Source: Brachypterus glaber
Taxonomy: Eukaryota > Arthropoda > Insecta > Coleoptera > Kateretidae
Direction of reading: 5' to 3'
DNA: 64,000 nucleotides
NCBI GenBank assembly: GCA_958510825.1
Contig: OY294049.1
Coordinates: 38,840,774-38,904,773, forward strand
Part shown: positions 38,033 through 49,117 of the stretch, piece by piece
How the letters are laid out: each line of letters opens with the position of its first letter
Numbering within the stretch: position 1 is the first letter of the stretch
Notes under the pieces: generated by a model
Seen by the model: the letters and a program-made list of their open reading frames with translations, nothing else
What the model was told of the DNA's origin: nothing
Database searches by the model: none
Program-made: the position numbers and the translations under genes

Positions 38033-38336
38033 TTCTTTTAGTCATCAACATTTTCAGTTGGGATTTTTTTAGAGGTAAGGACCTTTTTTTTAGTCATCAA
38101 AGTAAGAAGTGAGGACCTTTTTTTTCAGTCATCAAAGTTTTAAGGGTAAAGCTTTTTTGGAGTTGGGAAATTTAATATGTGTCCCGCCCCCTCCCCACCC
38201 AAAAATACGCTTCGAAGCACCCCTGACTGTGTATGTATGTATATTTATGTTCTGAAAATTAATAATTATGCGCTTTATTGCGTTTTATTTCGTAATATTT
38301 TTTTAAAATCATTGTTTTTTCCTGCAACACTATAAT

Positions 38337-38478
38337 GGCTGATTCAGACATAATTATCACTAACATAACTAAGCCATTCTGTCTTTTTATTGGCCAGGTG
38401 AGAAGCCATCTTTTTTTTTGCCAATAAAAATGACGGAACGGCTTAGTTTAGTTAGTGATAATTATGCCTGAATCAGCC
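38337..38478. mobile_element. MITE with GGCTGATTCAG ends
   Basis: GGCTGATTCAGACATAATTA and TCACTAAC are inverted at the right end (38,440-38,478). The arms are about 40 bp. Flanks are TAAT and TTTAA. Confidence 0.75.
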
Positions 38479-38609
38479 TTTAATCTCATTAATTAAAATT
38501 AATCATTCCCTTAGGGTGACTCAAAATGTTCCAAAAATTTGGCCCACCCTATTCCATAATCTATTTACACAACTTAGTTACAATTTGTATAGTGGAGATC
38601 ATTCAATTC

Positions 38610-38800
38610 ACAAGTAGTCGTGACGTCATGATCGGATCAATACGGAAAGGGTCGGGCGTTCGGGAATTGTGCGCATGCGCAGATCATTTAAATTATCACA
38701 TGTGAAATGTAAAGGCGGTACCTCCATATATTTTTAAGATAGTGCTATTCTAGCATCGGACTGTGTACTCAGTTCAGTATGGACCTTGGTTTTCGGTTAC
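38610..38800. promoter_or_regulatory. Candidate promoter-like cluster (CRE, NRF-1 type, initiator)
   Basis: A perfect CRE palindrome TGACGTCA (38,621-38,628), a perfect NRF-1-type palindrome TGCGCATGCGCA (38,670-38,681), an AT-rich TATATTTTTAAG near 38,727 and TCAGTT (38,769-38,774) lie within 155 bp. No gene downstream was recognised on either strand. It may belong to a transposon. Confidence 0.3.
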
Positions 38801-38890
38801 TGTTAAAGTTAGTTAATAGATTTGTTGCACCCATGTTGCTAGCGTGAAAAAAAAAACAATGGAACAAACAAAACAAAACAAAAGTCCAAA

Positions 38891-39291
38891 CAACTAGAAT
38901 TATGAAACAAAAGACGTCTACCCTATCTCTATCTCATTTGTGCTACACTTTCCAGCCAACCAAATAAATACTGTATTTGTTTTTCATACAACAAATACAG
39001 TATTTATTTGGTTGGCCGGAAAGTGTAGCACTGAGCGGCACGAACGAACATAGCTAATGTGAATCTGTAGAATAAGATAATTCTACTAAAATTTAGATGG
39101 CGCCAGTAATTTCTTTAATAAAAATAATATAGTTTCACTTTTCGCCCGGCCAAGTAAATATTGTATTTGTTCAACAAAGAACAAATACAGAATTTGTTTG
39201 GTTGGGTGGAAGTGGGAGTGTATGTATGTCTTCTATCCTTTTTGGGTAGAACTTTTGTCCCTGTCTAATCTAACGAGAGAAATCGCCATTG
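38891..39291 (-). mobile_element. Palindrome-bearing family P, copy in reverse
   Basis: It runs from CAACTAGAATTATGAAAC to GAGAAATCGCCATTG. Both hairpins are present: the 26-bp perfect one near 38,953-39,018 and the weaker one near 39,152-39,202. Confidence 0.85.
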
Positions 39292-39294
39292 ATT

Positions 39295-40245
39295 GTACAC
39301 AAAGTTATGTCAAAATGAAAAATTTTAGGTTAGCTTGACTTTCAAGCAGCTTCTCTCTTAACGCTGAATTAGCACCAGAAGGGTCCTTCAATTATTTGAG
39401 GTTGTGTGAATTTTCGGGAAACAGTGATGTCAAATTGTAAAAACAAGTGACTGACCTCAAAATTTTAAAATTTATTTTCATTTGGAAGGTATTTGTGTCA
39501 TAACCTCCTCAAAACCGCCCTTGGCCACAAATAAAAATTCATAAATCAAAGGAGTTTTAAACGTTGGTGATACAAATAGCCGTCGCAATACTAACTGGCA
39601 CCTGTAAGCTGAGGCAAGGGGAAGAGATCATGTAAAATATAGCATGTTAAGTATAGGTGACCTTGAATTTTTCACATTCAACAGAGGTGCCAATTCATAA
39701 AATGTACACAGTACATCTCATATCAAACATAACAAACAAAAAGACCTTCTGGCGAAAGTACATACTATTTTTGGTTGGCTTTGATTTTGTATATTAAAGA
39801 TTTTATCACCCGAAAATAAAAACATGCCAGTAGCATGCCAGAACAAAAACATTGTTTTTGCAGCAGGAACTCACACTATTTTCTCCCCAGTATATCAGGA
39901 TATGAACCTTTCAAATTATCGAATGCGCACGCTTTTAAATTTCTTGTTAAATATGCCGAGGCGCTCTTTCCTGCCGACCAATGACGATGCTCGTTTGTTC
40001 TTTCAAATATTTATTAGCAAAACTTATTATCTCCATGGAAACGGGCAACTTATGTATTCTACAGCGGCACTGCAAATGATGAAAAATACGTCTGACGCGT
40101 AATTATTTAACAAACATCCAACCTCAAAAGAAAATTTATATTATGTTGCTCGGTCTGGTTTTAATTATTTAACCAATCAATATAACTAAAGGCTGGTTTA
40201 TTTATAAAATAGTTAATTATAACTCTAGTTAAGGCTGGTTTATTT
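39295..40245. other. No gene recognised
   Basis: A 92-codon frame at 39,824-40,102 has ordinary amino-acid composition but no family signature, splice context or homologue I know, so it is left uncalled. Confidence 0.4.
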
Positions 40246-40630
40246 AAACAAGCCGTGAAGATATGTCATGCTACGTATTCCATTATATATTATTCACAGT
40301 AAATGGTATTTACCCAAATACTTGAAAAAAAAAATGTTTAAAAAAAATAAACAAAAACTTTAAAACATTTTTTAACATTTTTTTTATTTTCTTTTTGCGA
40401 AAAAAATATATATTTTCAAAAAACAACAATTTAAAAAAAAAAATACAATTTTTTTTTTAAATAAGATCTTATTGTGAAAAACAAAAAAAAAAGAAAAAAC
40501 AAGGTAAAAGATTTGATTTTTTTTATTGATACTACTTTTTTATTTTTAAAAAAAGTTTAAGCCCCCTTAACTTTTGTGTTGTTGGGGGATTACTTTCAAA
40601 ATTGGTAGAATTGATATTTATAATAAAAGT

Positions 40631-41413
40631 ACGTTCAGGCAACGAGACAGATGTATACTTCTGCTCGGATAGCCAGGCGGCTTTAAAAGCTCTTAGCGCA
40701 CCCGCAACAAGATCCGCTCTGGTGCAGGAGTGCGCTGGAGAGCTGGATGAGCTAGCAAGAACAAAAAGAGTTCACCTTGTGTGGGTACCAGGTCACTGCG
40801 GTATTCCAGGCAACGAGAGGGCGGATGAACTCGCCAGACTGGGTGCCTGAAAGCCCTGCCTGGGACCTGAACCAATTCTCGGTATCACAAGGAAACAAGT
40901 GAAGACTGCCCTCAACGCTTGGGTGGAAAGTCAGCTTAAAGAACACTGGACCGAGCTTAGCGGTTGCAGGCAGGCAAAGGAATTCCTGACCAGGCCAAGC
41001 AAAGCTAGGTCGGTCTGGCTACTAGGAAGGGGCCGAGCAACCATAAGCCTCCTTACAGGGGTCCTTACGGGCCACTGTGGGCTTATGCGACACCTAAGCC
41101 TCATGCGGACGGTAAACGATCCGACCTGCCCTGGGTGTGGGATGGACGAGGAAACGCCCTACCACTTCATAGGGGAGTGTGAGGCTCTGGGCAGGCTCAG
41201 ACAAGACGTCTTCGGAGTGGTAACACTAGCGAAGGAAGAGATGAGCCTCCTAGCCTGGTCAGATGTTATGAACTTCATCAGAAGGTCTGGCAGATTCAGG
41301 AAGAGGGAGGATAGGCATCAGGTTGGGTAGGTAATCTTGGGGGCAGACAAAAAGGGCCATTGGGCCTACTTGTCAGGCGTCGGAGCCTACCCACCTTTTA
41401 CTACTACTACTAC
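40631..41413 (+). mobile_element. 5'-truncated non-LTR retrotransposon with RNase H domain, TAC-repeat tail
   Basis: The 783-bp insert is bounded by the 12-bp direct repeat TATAATAAAAGT (40,619-40,630 and 41,414-41,425). It keeps only the end of ORF2: RNase H with CSDSQAALKAL and VWVPGHCGIPGNERADELA, then a C-terminal zinc knuckle (CPGC..H..C). The 3' end carries a (TAC)n tail. RNase H plus this knuckle fit the I/R1/LOA-like group of LINEs. The strand is plus. Confidence 0.9.
40632..41330 (+). pseudogene. LINE ORF2 C-terminal fragment with in-frame TGA
   Basis: The frame runs from the RNase H domain to a stop at 41,328-41,330. It is broken by one in-frame TGA at 40,848-40,850 just after the ARLGA segment; reading continues in the same frame with KPCLGPEP. 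The rest is uninterrupted, so the insertion is probably young. The endonuclease and reverse-transcriptase domains were lost by 5' truncation. Confidence 0.85.
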
Positions 41414-41702
41414 TATAATAAAAGTTAATTTTTCTGATAAAGTTACGTTAATCGTAATTTTCTTTCAGCTATTTTCGATTTTTTTAAAAGTTTAACTCCG
41501 CATAACTTTTTTGTTTTTGAAAACCAATATGGATCTTCCCCTCATAGAACTTGATTTTTCCTGAAAATAGTCGACCGGATAATTCGTTCTGGAGTTATTG
41601 TATCCACAAAAATCGTAAAATCGGACGGACACATTTGTATCCAAGAATTTTTTTCAATTTTTTGGCGATTTTGGGAAAATTTGAAACTACCGTATAATAC
41701 TA

Positions 41703-41941
41703 AGGACAGAAATTTTTAATTTTAAACAAAATTATAAAATATTAATTTATTATTCCATCAATCTATTTTCTAATCATCGTACAGAGTGATATTGGTAGAC
41801 TGACAGTTTCGGGCTGCTGGCCCTCTTCAGTGCCAAGAGTCCACTCTGCACGCTGATTAAGAAAACGGTTTTAGACTTTATTCGCAAAAGGAATATAGCC
41901 ATTAGATTGATGTAGACTTGTGCGCCATCTATTACTAGATT
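41703..41941 (-). mobile_element. 239-bp non-coding insert with hammerhead ribozyme
   Basis: It is bounded by the 10-bp direct repeat TATAATACTA (41,693-41,702 and 41,942-41,951), and it interrupts repeat family B, whose intact form at 3,300 shows no such segment. It has no ORF. The minus strand carries the ribozyme at 41,852-41,778. The size, target duplication and ribozyme resemble Penelope-like element fragments or small retrozyme-type elements. Confidence 0.75.
41778..41852 (-). ncRNA. Type I hammerhead ribozyme
   Basis: Read on the minus strand from 41,852: outer stem I CGUGCAGAGUG, bulge GACUC, inner stem I UUGGCA, core CUGAAGA, stem II GGGC-loop CAGCA-GCCC, core GAAA, minimal stem III AC..GU with loop UGUCA, cleavage triplet GUC (cut after 41,798), then UACCAA, UAU and CACUCUGUACG closing stem I. 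The outer stem pairs over 11 bp with one G-U, and the inner over 6 bp with one A-C mismatch. G10.1-C11.1 and A15.1-U16.1 are satisfied. The very short stem III matches Penelope-like and retrozyme hammerheads, which tend to cleave as dimers. Confidence 0.88.
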
Positions 41942-41991
41942 TATAATACTATTCTAGCGCTGGCGCTGTGACTAGTATAATAATAATTATC

Positions 41992-42780
41992 ACCATAAAC
42001 TAAAGTATACAGTAAATTTGTGGCTCTCTATAATTCTGTGATAAAAATAAACAAATGAATACATTACTTTAATTTTTTTATCAAAAAAAAAAACAACAAA
42101 TACCGTTTTAAATTTCAATAAATAGATAATGATTCTGTGAAAACTTTACCGAACGGAAATGATATTTTTTTATCTGTTTATGTTTGACCAGTAAACCGAA
42201 AGTTTTTATATTAGAATATTTACAAAAAAAAAACGCATTTTTTCTACGACTGCTTTAGAATCTAAGCAATTACACACTTTTCAAACACAGAATTGATCCA
42301 TTCTAGCTCTAGATACGGTATGAATATTCCGTATCAAGTGTTAGAATGAGCACATGTAGTGCCATCTCTTGTTTATAAAAGTAAATAAAACTGTAGCAAA
42401 ATTAGCAAAAGAATACATATTTTACCATGAAATATTGAATAATTTAATGCAATTTAAAGTTTTGTGTTAAAATTACATAAAGTTTATTACTTTTTCTTAA
42501 TATTTGACCAGTTTTTTATCCATTTAGTTCAAAAAATTAAAACTGCTTCATCTATTGTTAAATATTTAAACCTGATATCCGTCACAAAAATCTGACATAA
42601 CCTTCAATTTTTGCATTATAATTTGTAAATATGTGCTAAAATTAAATAAAAATCATTTTTAAATACTGATTTGCTTTATTTAAAATATGTGTTTTGTTGC
42701 ATTTGCAATTTCGAGTCACAAAAAAGTTGTTTTTAACCTTGTCCGCAGTTTAAAGCCAAACAGTGTTTCATATTTGCAGT
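41992..42780. other. No gene recognised
   Basis: AT-rich DNA without a clear feature. Confidence 0.4.
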
Positions 42781-42789
42781 CGAAGAAAA

Positions 42790-42905
42790 AGTATAGTCTA
42801 CAACACGTATGGAATAGTCATTCCGCGCTCGCGGGACCGTCATACTCGCTCGTGCGGAATATTGTCTATTCCATACTAGCTATAGAATATACTATAATTG
42901 ATGTA
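42790..42905. repeat. Hairpin element with CpG-rich loop
   Basis: TATGGAATAGTCATTCCGCG faces GTGCGGAATATTGTCTATTC and CATA. The loop contains CTCGCGGGACCGTC. The layout resembles elements at 52.08 and 52.74 kb. Confidence 0.6.
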
Positions 42906-43299
42906 ATAAACGGGTAAAATGTTAAAAATCAGGAAAGCGGGTGTACTTTAGGTCTGCTTCGATAGATTATAAAAATACGGGATTGCTTAAGACCTTCTTC
43001 GGGTACATTTGGTTGTTTCAGTGTGTTGAGAGTGTGTTTCAGTAGTGTAAATATTTTAAATATTTATACTCGGAATATTATGACGACAGATATGACATCT
43101 GAGAAGCCCCACGGTGCGTTGTCTACAGGGCCGTAACCAGAATAAAATCTAGAGGGGGCTCAGCCCCCCGGGTGGTGCAGAATGAGTACCTTCAGCATTT
43201 TTTTAAATTTGCTATATTTTAATGTTTTATAAATTTTAACCATATAAGTTTTTAAGTCCATTTCTTTAGTTTATTTTTTTCCAAATGTTTTTAATTAGG

Positions 43300-43504
43300 T
43301 ATATACCTATATATTTCTATTTTCTCCATGCTTTATGAGGTCCAAATATTATTTATTTAGCGCCGCAGGAGCATCTTTTAAAAAATATTAAAGTTTGGCA
43401 GTATATACCTATATATTTCTATTTTCTCCATGCCTTTATGAGGTCCAAATATTATTTATTAAGCGCCGCAGGAGCATCGTTTAAAAAATATTAACGTTTG
43501 GCAG
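43300..43504 (+). repeat. Two tandem ~102-bp units
   Basis: The block from TATATACCTATATATTTCTA to AAAGTTTGGCAG is repeated directly, with GCGCCGCAGGAGCATC in each unit. GC-rich GCCGCAG words continue further on (43,575 and 43,662). Confidence 0.85.
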
Positions 43505-43712
43505 TTTTCAGATATCTAACAATTTAAATAATTCAAATTCAAATTATTGTATAAATTCTACACATTATTTAGCGTCGCAGGCAAAAAAATTTTTAAGGTC
43601 AGAAATAAACAAACATATTAGCTAGCTAGAAAAAACTCTTAAAATTTAACGCATATTTAGAACCGCAGACGATTTTTTTAGAAATCTAAAGGTTTCAAAT
43701 TTCTTAGATATA

Positions 43713-43974
43713 CATAGAAAAAATGGATTCCTTGAACCAAGGACACGTGTCTTTGGATATGTTCAAAGCCATATTCTCTTGTTTCAAGGCTGGCATTTTC
43801 TTGAACCAAAGTCAATGTCCTTGAATGAAGAGCACAGGTTTTGGAATAAAATCCGCGCTCTTTATTCAAGGACATTGACTTTGGTTCAAGAAAATGCCAG
43901 CCTTGAAACAAGATATGGCTTTGAACATATTCAAAGACACGTGTCCTTGGTTCAAGGAATCCGTTTTTTCTATG
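43713..43974. repeat. Palindrome with ~120-bp arms
   Basis: The left arm 43,713-43,833 and right arm 43,857-43,974 are near-perfect complements, from CATAGAAAAAATGGATTCC to the centre near 43,845. The two strands therefore encode almost the same fortuitous frame. Confidence 0.92.
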
Positions 43975-44682
43975 CTATTTACTATTACTAGAAAACCAGT
44001 TTAGCGCCCCTCGGCGATTTTTTTAATATTTTTCAGGACACGTAAATTAGTCTATAAAACCTTTTAATTAAAAATTTTCGCGAGCGCGCTACGGCGCGGA
44101 GGCATTCCTATTTTTTTTTATGAAATATATTATAAAATCCATAGGTATGTGGCTTAAAAAACGCCAGGGGGGCCAACGAAAACGCTAGAGAGGGCTCAAA
44201 CCGAGACCAGGGGGGCATAGCCCCTCTCGCCCCTAGTTCCGGCCCTGGTTGTCTAAGCTTACTTGTCATGGGAAAGAACATGAGAGCATCAGCAGAGAGA
44301 TCAAGAGAAGCAGACTTCCTTTTCACCGGGAAGTCCTAGTAGTGTCTATTGCGATCGGTTCACCACGTTTGACTATGTAGTAACTTTAAATCCTTGGGAT
44401 TAATTATTGTGAATTAAATACGAACTAAATTTTCATAAAGGCATTCATACAAAAATCTATTTTGGCCAGAAAATGCCTCAAAGAAAAACTTAACTATACT
44501 TTTTCCTTTGAACAAAAATATAGTTTTCAGTAAGTTTGCAGAAAGTGATAGTTAGAAGCCGGACTCCTGGCATTAACATACCAGGGGTTCACGAAAGTTA
44601 GAATTTTATAAACTATTTTTAAATTGAATCGCCACTTTAAACAATATTTTACGGACCAGGCCATCATGTCGACGATATTATT

Positions 44683-45203
44683 AAGGCGCCTTTTCACGGA
44701 GCAATTTGACGCAAGTTTGGTGCTATGCAAGTTTGCTGCCACATATAGCATAAGGACAATTACAAATTCATTTGCCTTTTCACGGAGCAAGTTGTACGCA
44801 AGTTTGACGCTATATATTGCAAGTTAAACAATGCTGCCAACCAGACAATTTTGACGTGTCTCTGCATTTGTTGACAAAACATAACCTAGCATTTGCTTTT
44901 TTAAGGAAGGTTTTTAGTTAGACAGACCGGCCTATTATTAATAATAATAATTATTAACATGTCCACTTGCTACTATATTAGTAAAAAGAAATCGATTTAG
45001 TAACTTTTTTCCAGGTTGGTACCACGAAAATAACTATAAATCTTGCATGAAAATCGTCGAAAAATAGAACCTGTTCTTATAATTTGATGGCTCGAAAATA
45101 GCATCAAATTTGCCTGTAGGCATGCGCAGTGACTGAATTATTCTTGCAACAAAATTGCATAGCACCAAACTTGCGTACAAATTGCTCCGTGAAAAGGCGC
45201 CTT
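44683..45203. mobile_element. MITE family C (AAGGCGCCTTTTCACGG ends), copy 2
   Basis: Left AAGGCGCCTTTTCACGGAGC and right GCTCCGTGAAAAGGCGCCTT are inverted repeats of about 48 bp. The copy is full-length. The interior matches 27,718-28,238. Confidence 0.88.
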
Positions 45204-45235
45204 TGTATATAGTAGAGAAAAAGATGGAAGTCGCT

Positions 45236-45398
45236 TGCAAAACAAATTTACACTACGATATTTTAAGAAATCTTTGACATAGAGACTTGAAATTTGGAAC
45301 AAATTTTGTTTACTACTTAGAAAATCTTTGTTCCAAATTTCAAGTCACTGGGTCAAAGCGTTTTTAAAATATCGTAGTGTAAACTTGTTTTAAAAGCC
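45236..45398. repeat. Palindromic element
   Basis: CAAATTTACACTACGATATT faces AATATCGTAGTGTAAACTTG, and inner arms GACTTGAAATTTGGAACAAA pair with TTTGTTCCAAATTTCAAGTC. Total arm length is about 70 bp. Confidence 0.75.
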
Positions 45399-45949
45399 AA
45401 ACTATGTATAATATTGTAACCCATTCCAAGAATGCTTTTTACAGTGTAATAAATAATATTTTTTACTGCTTTGTAGAACAAACTATAATCTACAGACCTA
45501 TAGAGTTCCTAATAAAGTTTGTTGAAGGTAGGACACCTTCTTTTTTATCGAAAACTTGGTTATAAAAAATATCGCGCCATAAATATCAAAAAGGCTTGAT
45601 CGTAAAAAATAATAAAACATGTTCTAGAGTTATTTTTTGATTTTACAAAAGAAACATGGCCACTACGCTTAAATAAATAATATAAATCGCGCTCTACGCT
45701 ACCTAAATCAATACTAATGATCGACATTAGTCATATCCTTTCAAGCATTTTTCATCCACGACTTTTACATATTCTTTCTGAAAAACTAAATTCACGGAAA
45801 GGCAAAAATTATGGGCAAAACCGAGAATTAACAATACAGGACGGATCAGGGGCGGATTTATTTCAATTTTAAGGGGGGCCATCCATAAGGAAAAAAAAAT
45901 GCGCATTTACCAAAAATATAATTTTGAAGGTATTTCTATGCTAATACAT

Positions 45950-46083
45950 CTCGCTGGGCTAAAAAGTCCTAAGGGAGTTTTTTTGCTAAGTTTTAAATAA
46001 AGAATCGCCCAGCAGCATTATTTTTTAACGTAGAATCACCTCTTAAATTTCTCGAACTTATTTTTGAATAACCCTGTATATAT
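45950..46083. mobile_element. Foldback family A, right-end fragment
   Basis: AAGAATCGCCCAGCAGCATT and TAGAATCACCTCTTAAATTT match the right arm of the family; it ends ACCCTGTATA. Confidence 0.6.
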
Positions 46084-46127
46084 AGACTTCAAATTTGGAA
46101 CACGTAAACAAGCTATCTTTTGGCATA

Positions 46128-46340
46128 TACTGTGCGATTATAAAGTGCCGAACAGTTTGAAAAGAAAATACTCTTAGTTTGAAGCCACGCCTCTGTTAGA
46201 GTTGTGCGCGTCAAGCCCATGTGATTGCTATGTACAACAACTTGGTGGCTAGTAAAACGCACACAGCTTTCTTGCATTTTACTCATCGCTAATGCCAGTT
46301 TTGCATTAAAAAGTGTTCGGTACTTTATAATCGCACGGTA
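46128..46340. mobile_element. MITE family D, copy 2
   Basis: TACTGTGCGATTATAAAGTG and its complement ending CGCACGGTA bound a copy nearly identical to 28,988-29,199. Confidence 0.88.
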
Positions 46341-46679
46341 TTTGATATTATTAGCTTTTAAAATGTGGTGATACATCATTTTAAAGCAAATAAAATTCTC
46401 TATTCGACAATACTGCTTTCCTAAGCTGAAAGGTCATATCTGTGTATGTTAAACCTATGTAGATAGGACCTTTCAACTTAGCACGGTAGAATATATTTTT
46501 AATTTTTTTTACATTTTTTTAAGGCGTTTTTTTTTGCTAAAAATGCGACTTTCTTAGATTTTTTACGTTGTCATATAAAGGGTAAATTTAATATTACTCT
46601 ATAGACCTATAATGGCGATTTCTCCAGTTAGATTAGACAGGGAAAAAAGTTCTACCCAAAAAGGATAGAAGACATACAT

Positions 46680-49117
46680 TCAATTCAATTCAATTCAATT
46701 CAATTTTATTAAGAACCTCAAAAATTACACAATACATAATTTTTAATATTTATAAGTTCACAGATTATTTAAACATGAGATAAAAAGAAAATTGATACTA
46801 ATATAATATATAATATTTTTAGCCTGTTCACCTAAATCTAGGATTTGTGTGTGAAACAGACCACTCAAGCTTAAAAATTGTATCACATTGTGTAAAAAAT
46901 ATATTTTCATCGCTACAATTATATACTTATATAAAACAAAAAACAAAACAAAAATATGAGTATGTGCTGAGGAAATTTTAAATGTGTGCAAAAGTAAAAA
47001 TCCAAAAAAGTTAAAAATAAAAAAGAAATTTAGGAGGAAAATGTACACATCGATTTAGAAGATGGAAAAAGGGGTAAGTGGGAGGGTAAGCAAATTTATA
47101 TAAATAGTAACTTTTACTGCAAAATAACTCTTAAAAACGTATGTAAATTAGCAGTAATATAATTTTTAGCGTCTTTTCTAAATTTTTTATAATGTAAAAT
47201 TTGTGTTATTTCTCGTGGAAGAAAATTATAGAATTTTGGTGCAAAATAGAAAACATTTCTTTGCGTAAAAGATGTTTTAAAAAAAGGTAAATATTGAGAA
47301 TTTGCTTGTCTAGTATCATAAACTTGTGCCCCGAAATTTTTATTTTTGTGCATCCATATTACACACTGAAAAACATATATATTCCGAATACTTTGCAAAC
47401 CACATTCTTTATACAGAAGTTCGGTGGAATATAATCTACCTTTTCTTAACATAATTTTAACTATACTATTTTGAGCCTTTTCTAAGGGATCAATGGAGTT
47501 TTGATAACAACCCCCCCAAGCAACAATACAATACCTCAGTAACGATTCAACCAATGAGTTGTAAACTATAATTAAATTATTTTTGTTTAAAATATCTCTT
47601 AACTGATAAAATTTATAGACTAAAATTCTAAGCTTTTTAACTATGTTATTTATATGTTTGTCCCATTTCAAGTGTTGATCTATCTCTACACCTAGATATT
47701 TAATACTTTCAACTTTATAAATAGATTGACATGAACATGTTTGAAATTTTTTGCAATCATCAGAGTGTATTTTAAGTTTATCTAGAGAAGGTTGGTCAAC
47801 AATTGTTGGTGAAAAACACATAAATTTAGTTTTTTGTATATTAAGACTAAGTAAACTTTGGTTCATCCATTCAAATACTTTTTGCATAGCCAGTTCGGCC
47901 TTCAGAAAAACCCCGGTCCATGATTCATCCTCAAGAAAAATAACCGTATCATCCGCGTAAGATATCAATTTACCACTAATATTTAAATTTCCTAAGAAAT
48001 TGATATAAATTAAAAATAAAATAGGCCCCAACACTGTCCCCTGGGGCACGCCCATGGAGACAGGGAGGGGGTCGCTTAACTCATCCTCAATTTTAACAAT
48101 CTGATATCTTTCCTTGAGGTATGTACTAAAAATATTTAAGGCAGCACCGCGGATGCCGATGGCTTCCATTCTAGTTAATAAAATTCCAATATCGACTGTA
48201 TCAAATGCCTTGGCCAAATCAAGGAATATGGCAAGGCACTTTTTACGTTTATTTTTGGTATAAAAAATATGTTTTAGAAGTTCCATATTGGCATCCTCGG
48301 TGCTGATGTCTTTTTGAAAACCAAACTGGCTCTTGCTTAGTATTTTATGTTTTGATAAAAAAGAAGTTAAGCGAGATTTTAGGCAGTGCTCGTATATTTT
48401 TGCAAAATTATTGATAAGGGTTATTGGCCTATAGTTGGTAGGATTTTTCTTATCACCAGATTTAAATAAAGGTATGGTTACTGATTCTTTAAATTGCTTG
48501 GGGGTATTGCTATTTTCAAAACACACGTTTATGACATGAGCAAGTGGCACTAATAGATGGATATAACAGTGTTTGATTACTTTGACAGAAATATTATCAG
48601 GCCCAGGCGTTGAATTTGACTTTAATTGATTTATTATAGGAATTAATTCTGCTTCGGTAACGGGATTTAAAAATAGGGAATTTTTATTACTTTTATGAAT
48701 AGTTACAGGTACAGTTTTTTTGATTTTTGATGCCATTTTCTTGCCAATATTTGTAAAAAAAGTGTTAAAACAATTTGCAACATGTTTGTTTTCTTTTAAA
48801 ATTATATTTTGTTCATTTTTTAGTTTTATAGGAGGCTTATTAAGTTTTTTATCATTATTTGTAACTTCATTAATACTTCGCCAAATTTTTTTAAAGTCAT
48901 TATTTGCGTCCGAAATTTTGCTTTTGTAGTAATTATTTTTAATAGTTTTAATTAATGTGTTTAAGGTGTTTCTATAACGCTTATATTCTGCAGTTTTTTC
49001 CACGGTTTCGTTTTTATTAAGTTGTTTTTTTAAAAAGTCGCGGTGACGTTTTGAGTTTATTAAGCCCTGAGATATCCACGGTTTAAGTTTTCGATTTTTA
49101 GATTTAGTTACTTGTGA
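46680..49117 (-). mobile_element. 5'-truncated non-LTR retrotransposon with (TTGAA)n tail, inserted in family P
   Basis: This 2.4-kb LINE lies on the minus strand. It has the reverse transcriptase and C-terminal part of ORF2, a 3' UTR of about 430 bp and a pentanucleotide tail (ATTCA repeated, 46,678-46,705 on the plus strand). The endonuclease domain and ORF1 are absent. No clear target duplication was found. Confidence 0.92.

Larger units (their letters stand above)
40246..41990 (+). repeat. Interspersed repeat family B, copy split by two insertions
   Basis: It begins AAACAAGCCGTGAAGATATG and ends AGCGCTGGCGCTGTGA. It is interrupted by a LINE (40,631-41,413) and by a hammerhead-bearing insert (41,703-41,941), each with its own target duplication. 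Confidence 0.75.
43126..44247. mobile_element. 1.1-kb non-autonomous hAT element carrying a large palindrome
   Basis: The ends CAGGGCCGTAAC and GTTCCGGCCCTG are hAT-type inverted repeats. The perfect 8-bp duplication GTTGTCTA lies at 43,118-43,125 and 44,248-44,255. Inside are a ~102-bp tandem duplication (from 43,300) and a palindrome at 43,713-43,974. There is no transposase. Confidence 0.93.

Noticed and set aside
39824..40102. 92-codon frame
   Set aside because: No family signature, no promoter or splice context, in repeat-rich DNA; insufficient to call a gene.
43678..43991. Two nearly identical proteins on opposite strands
   Set aside because: They are a necessary result of the palindrome, not genes.
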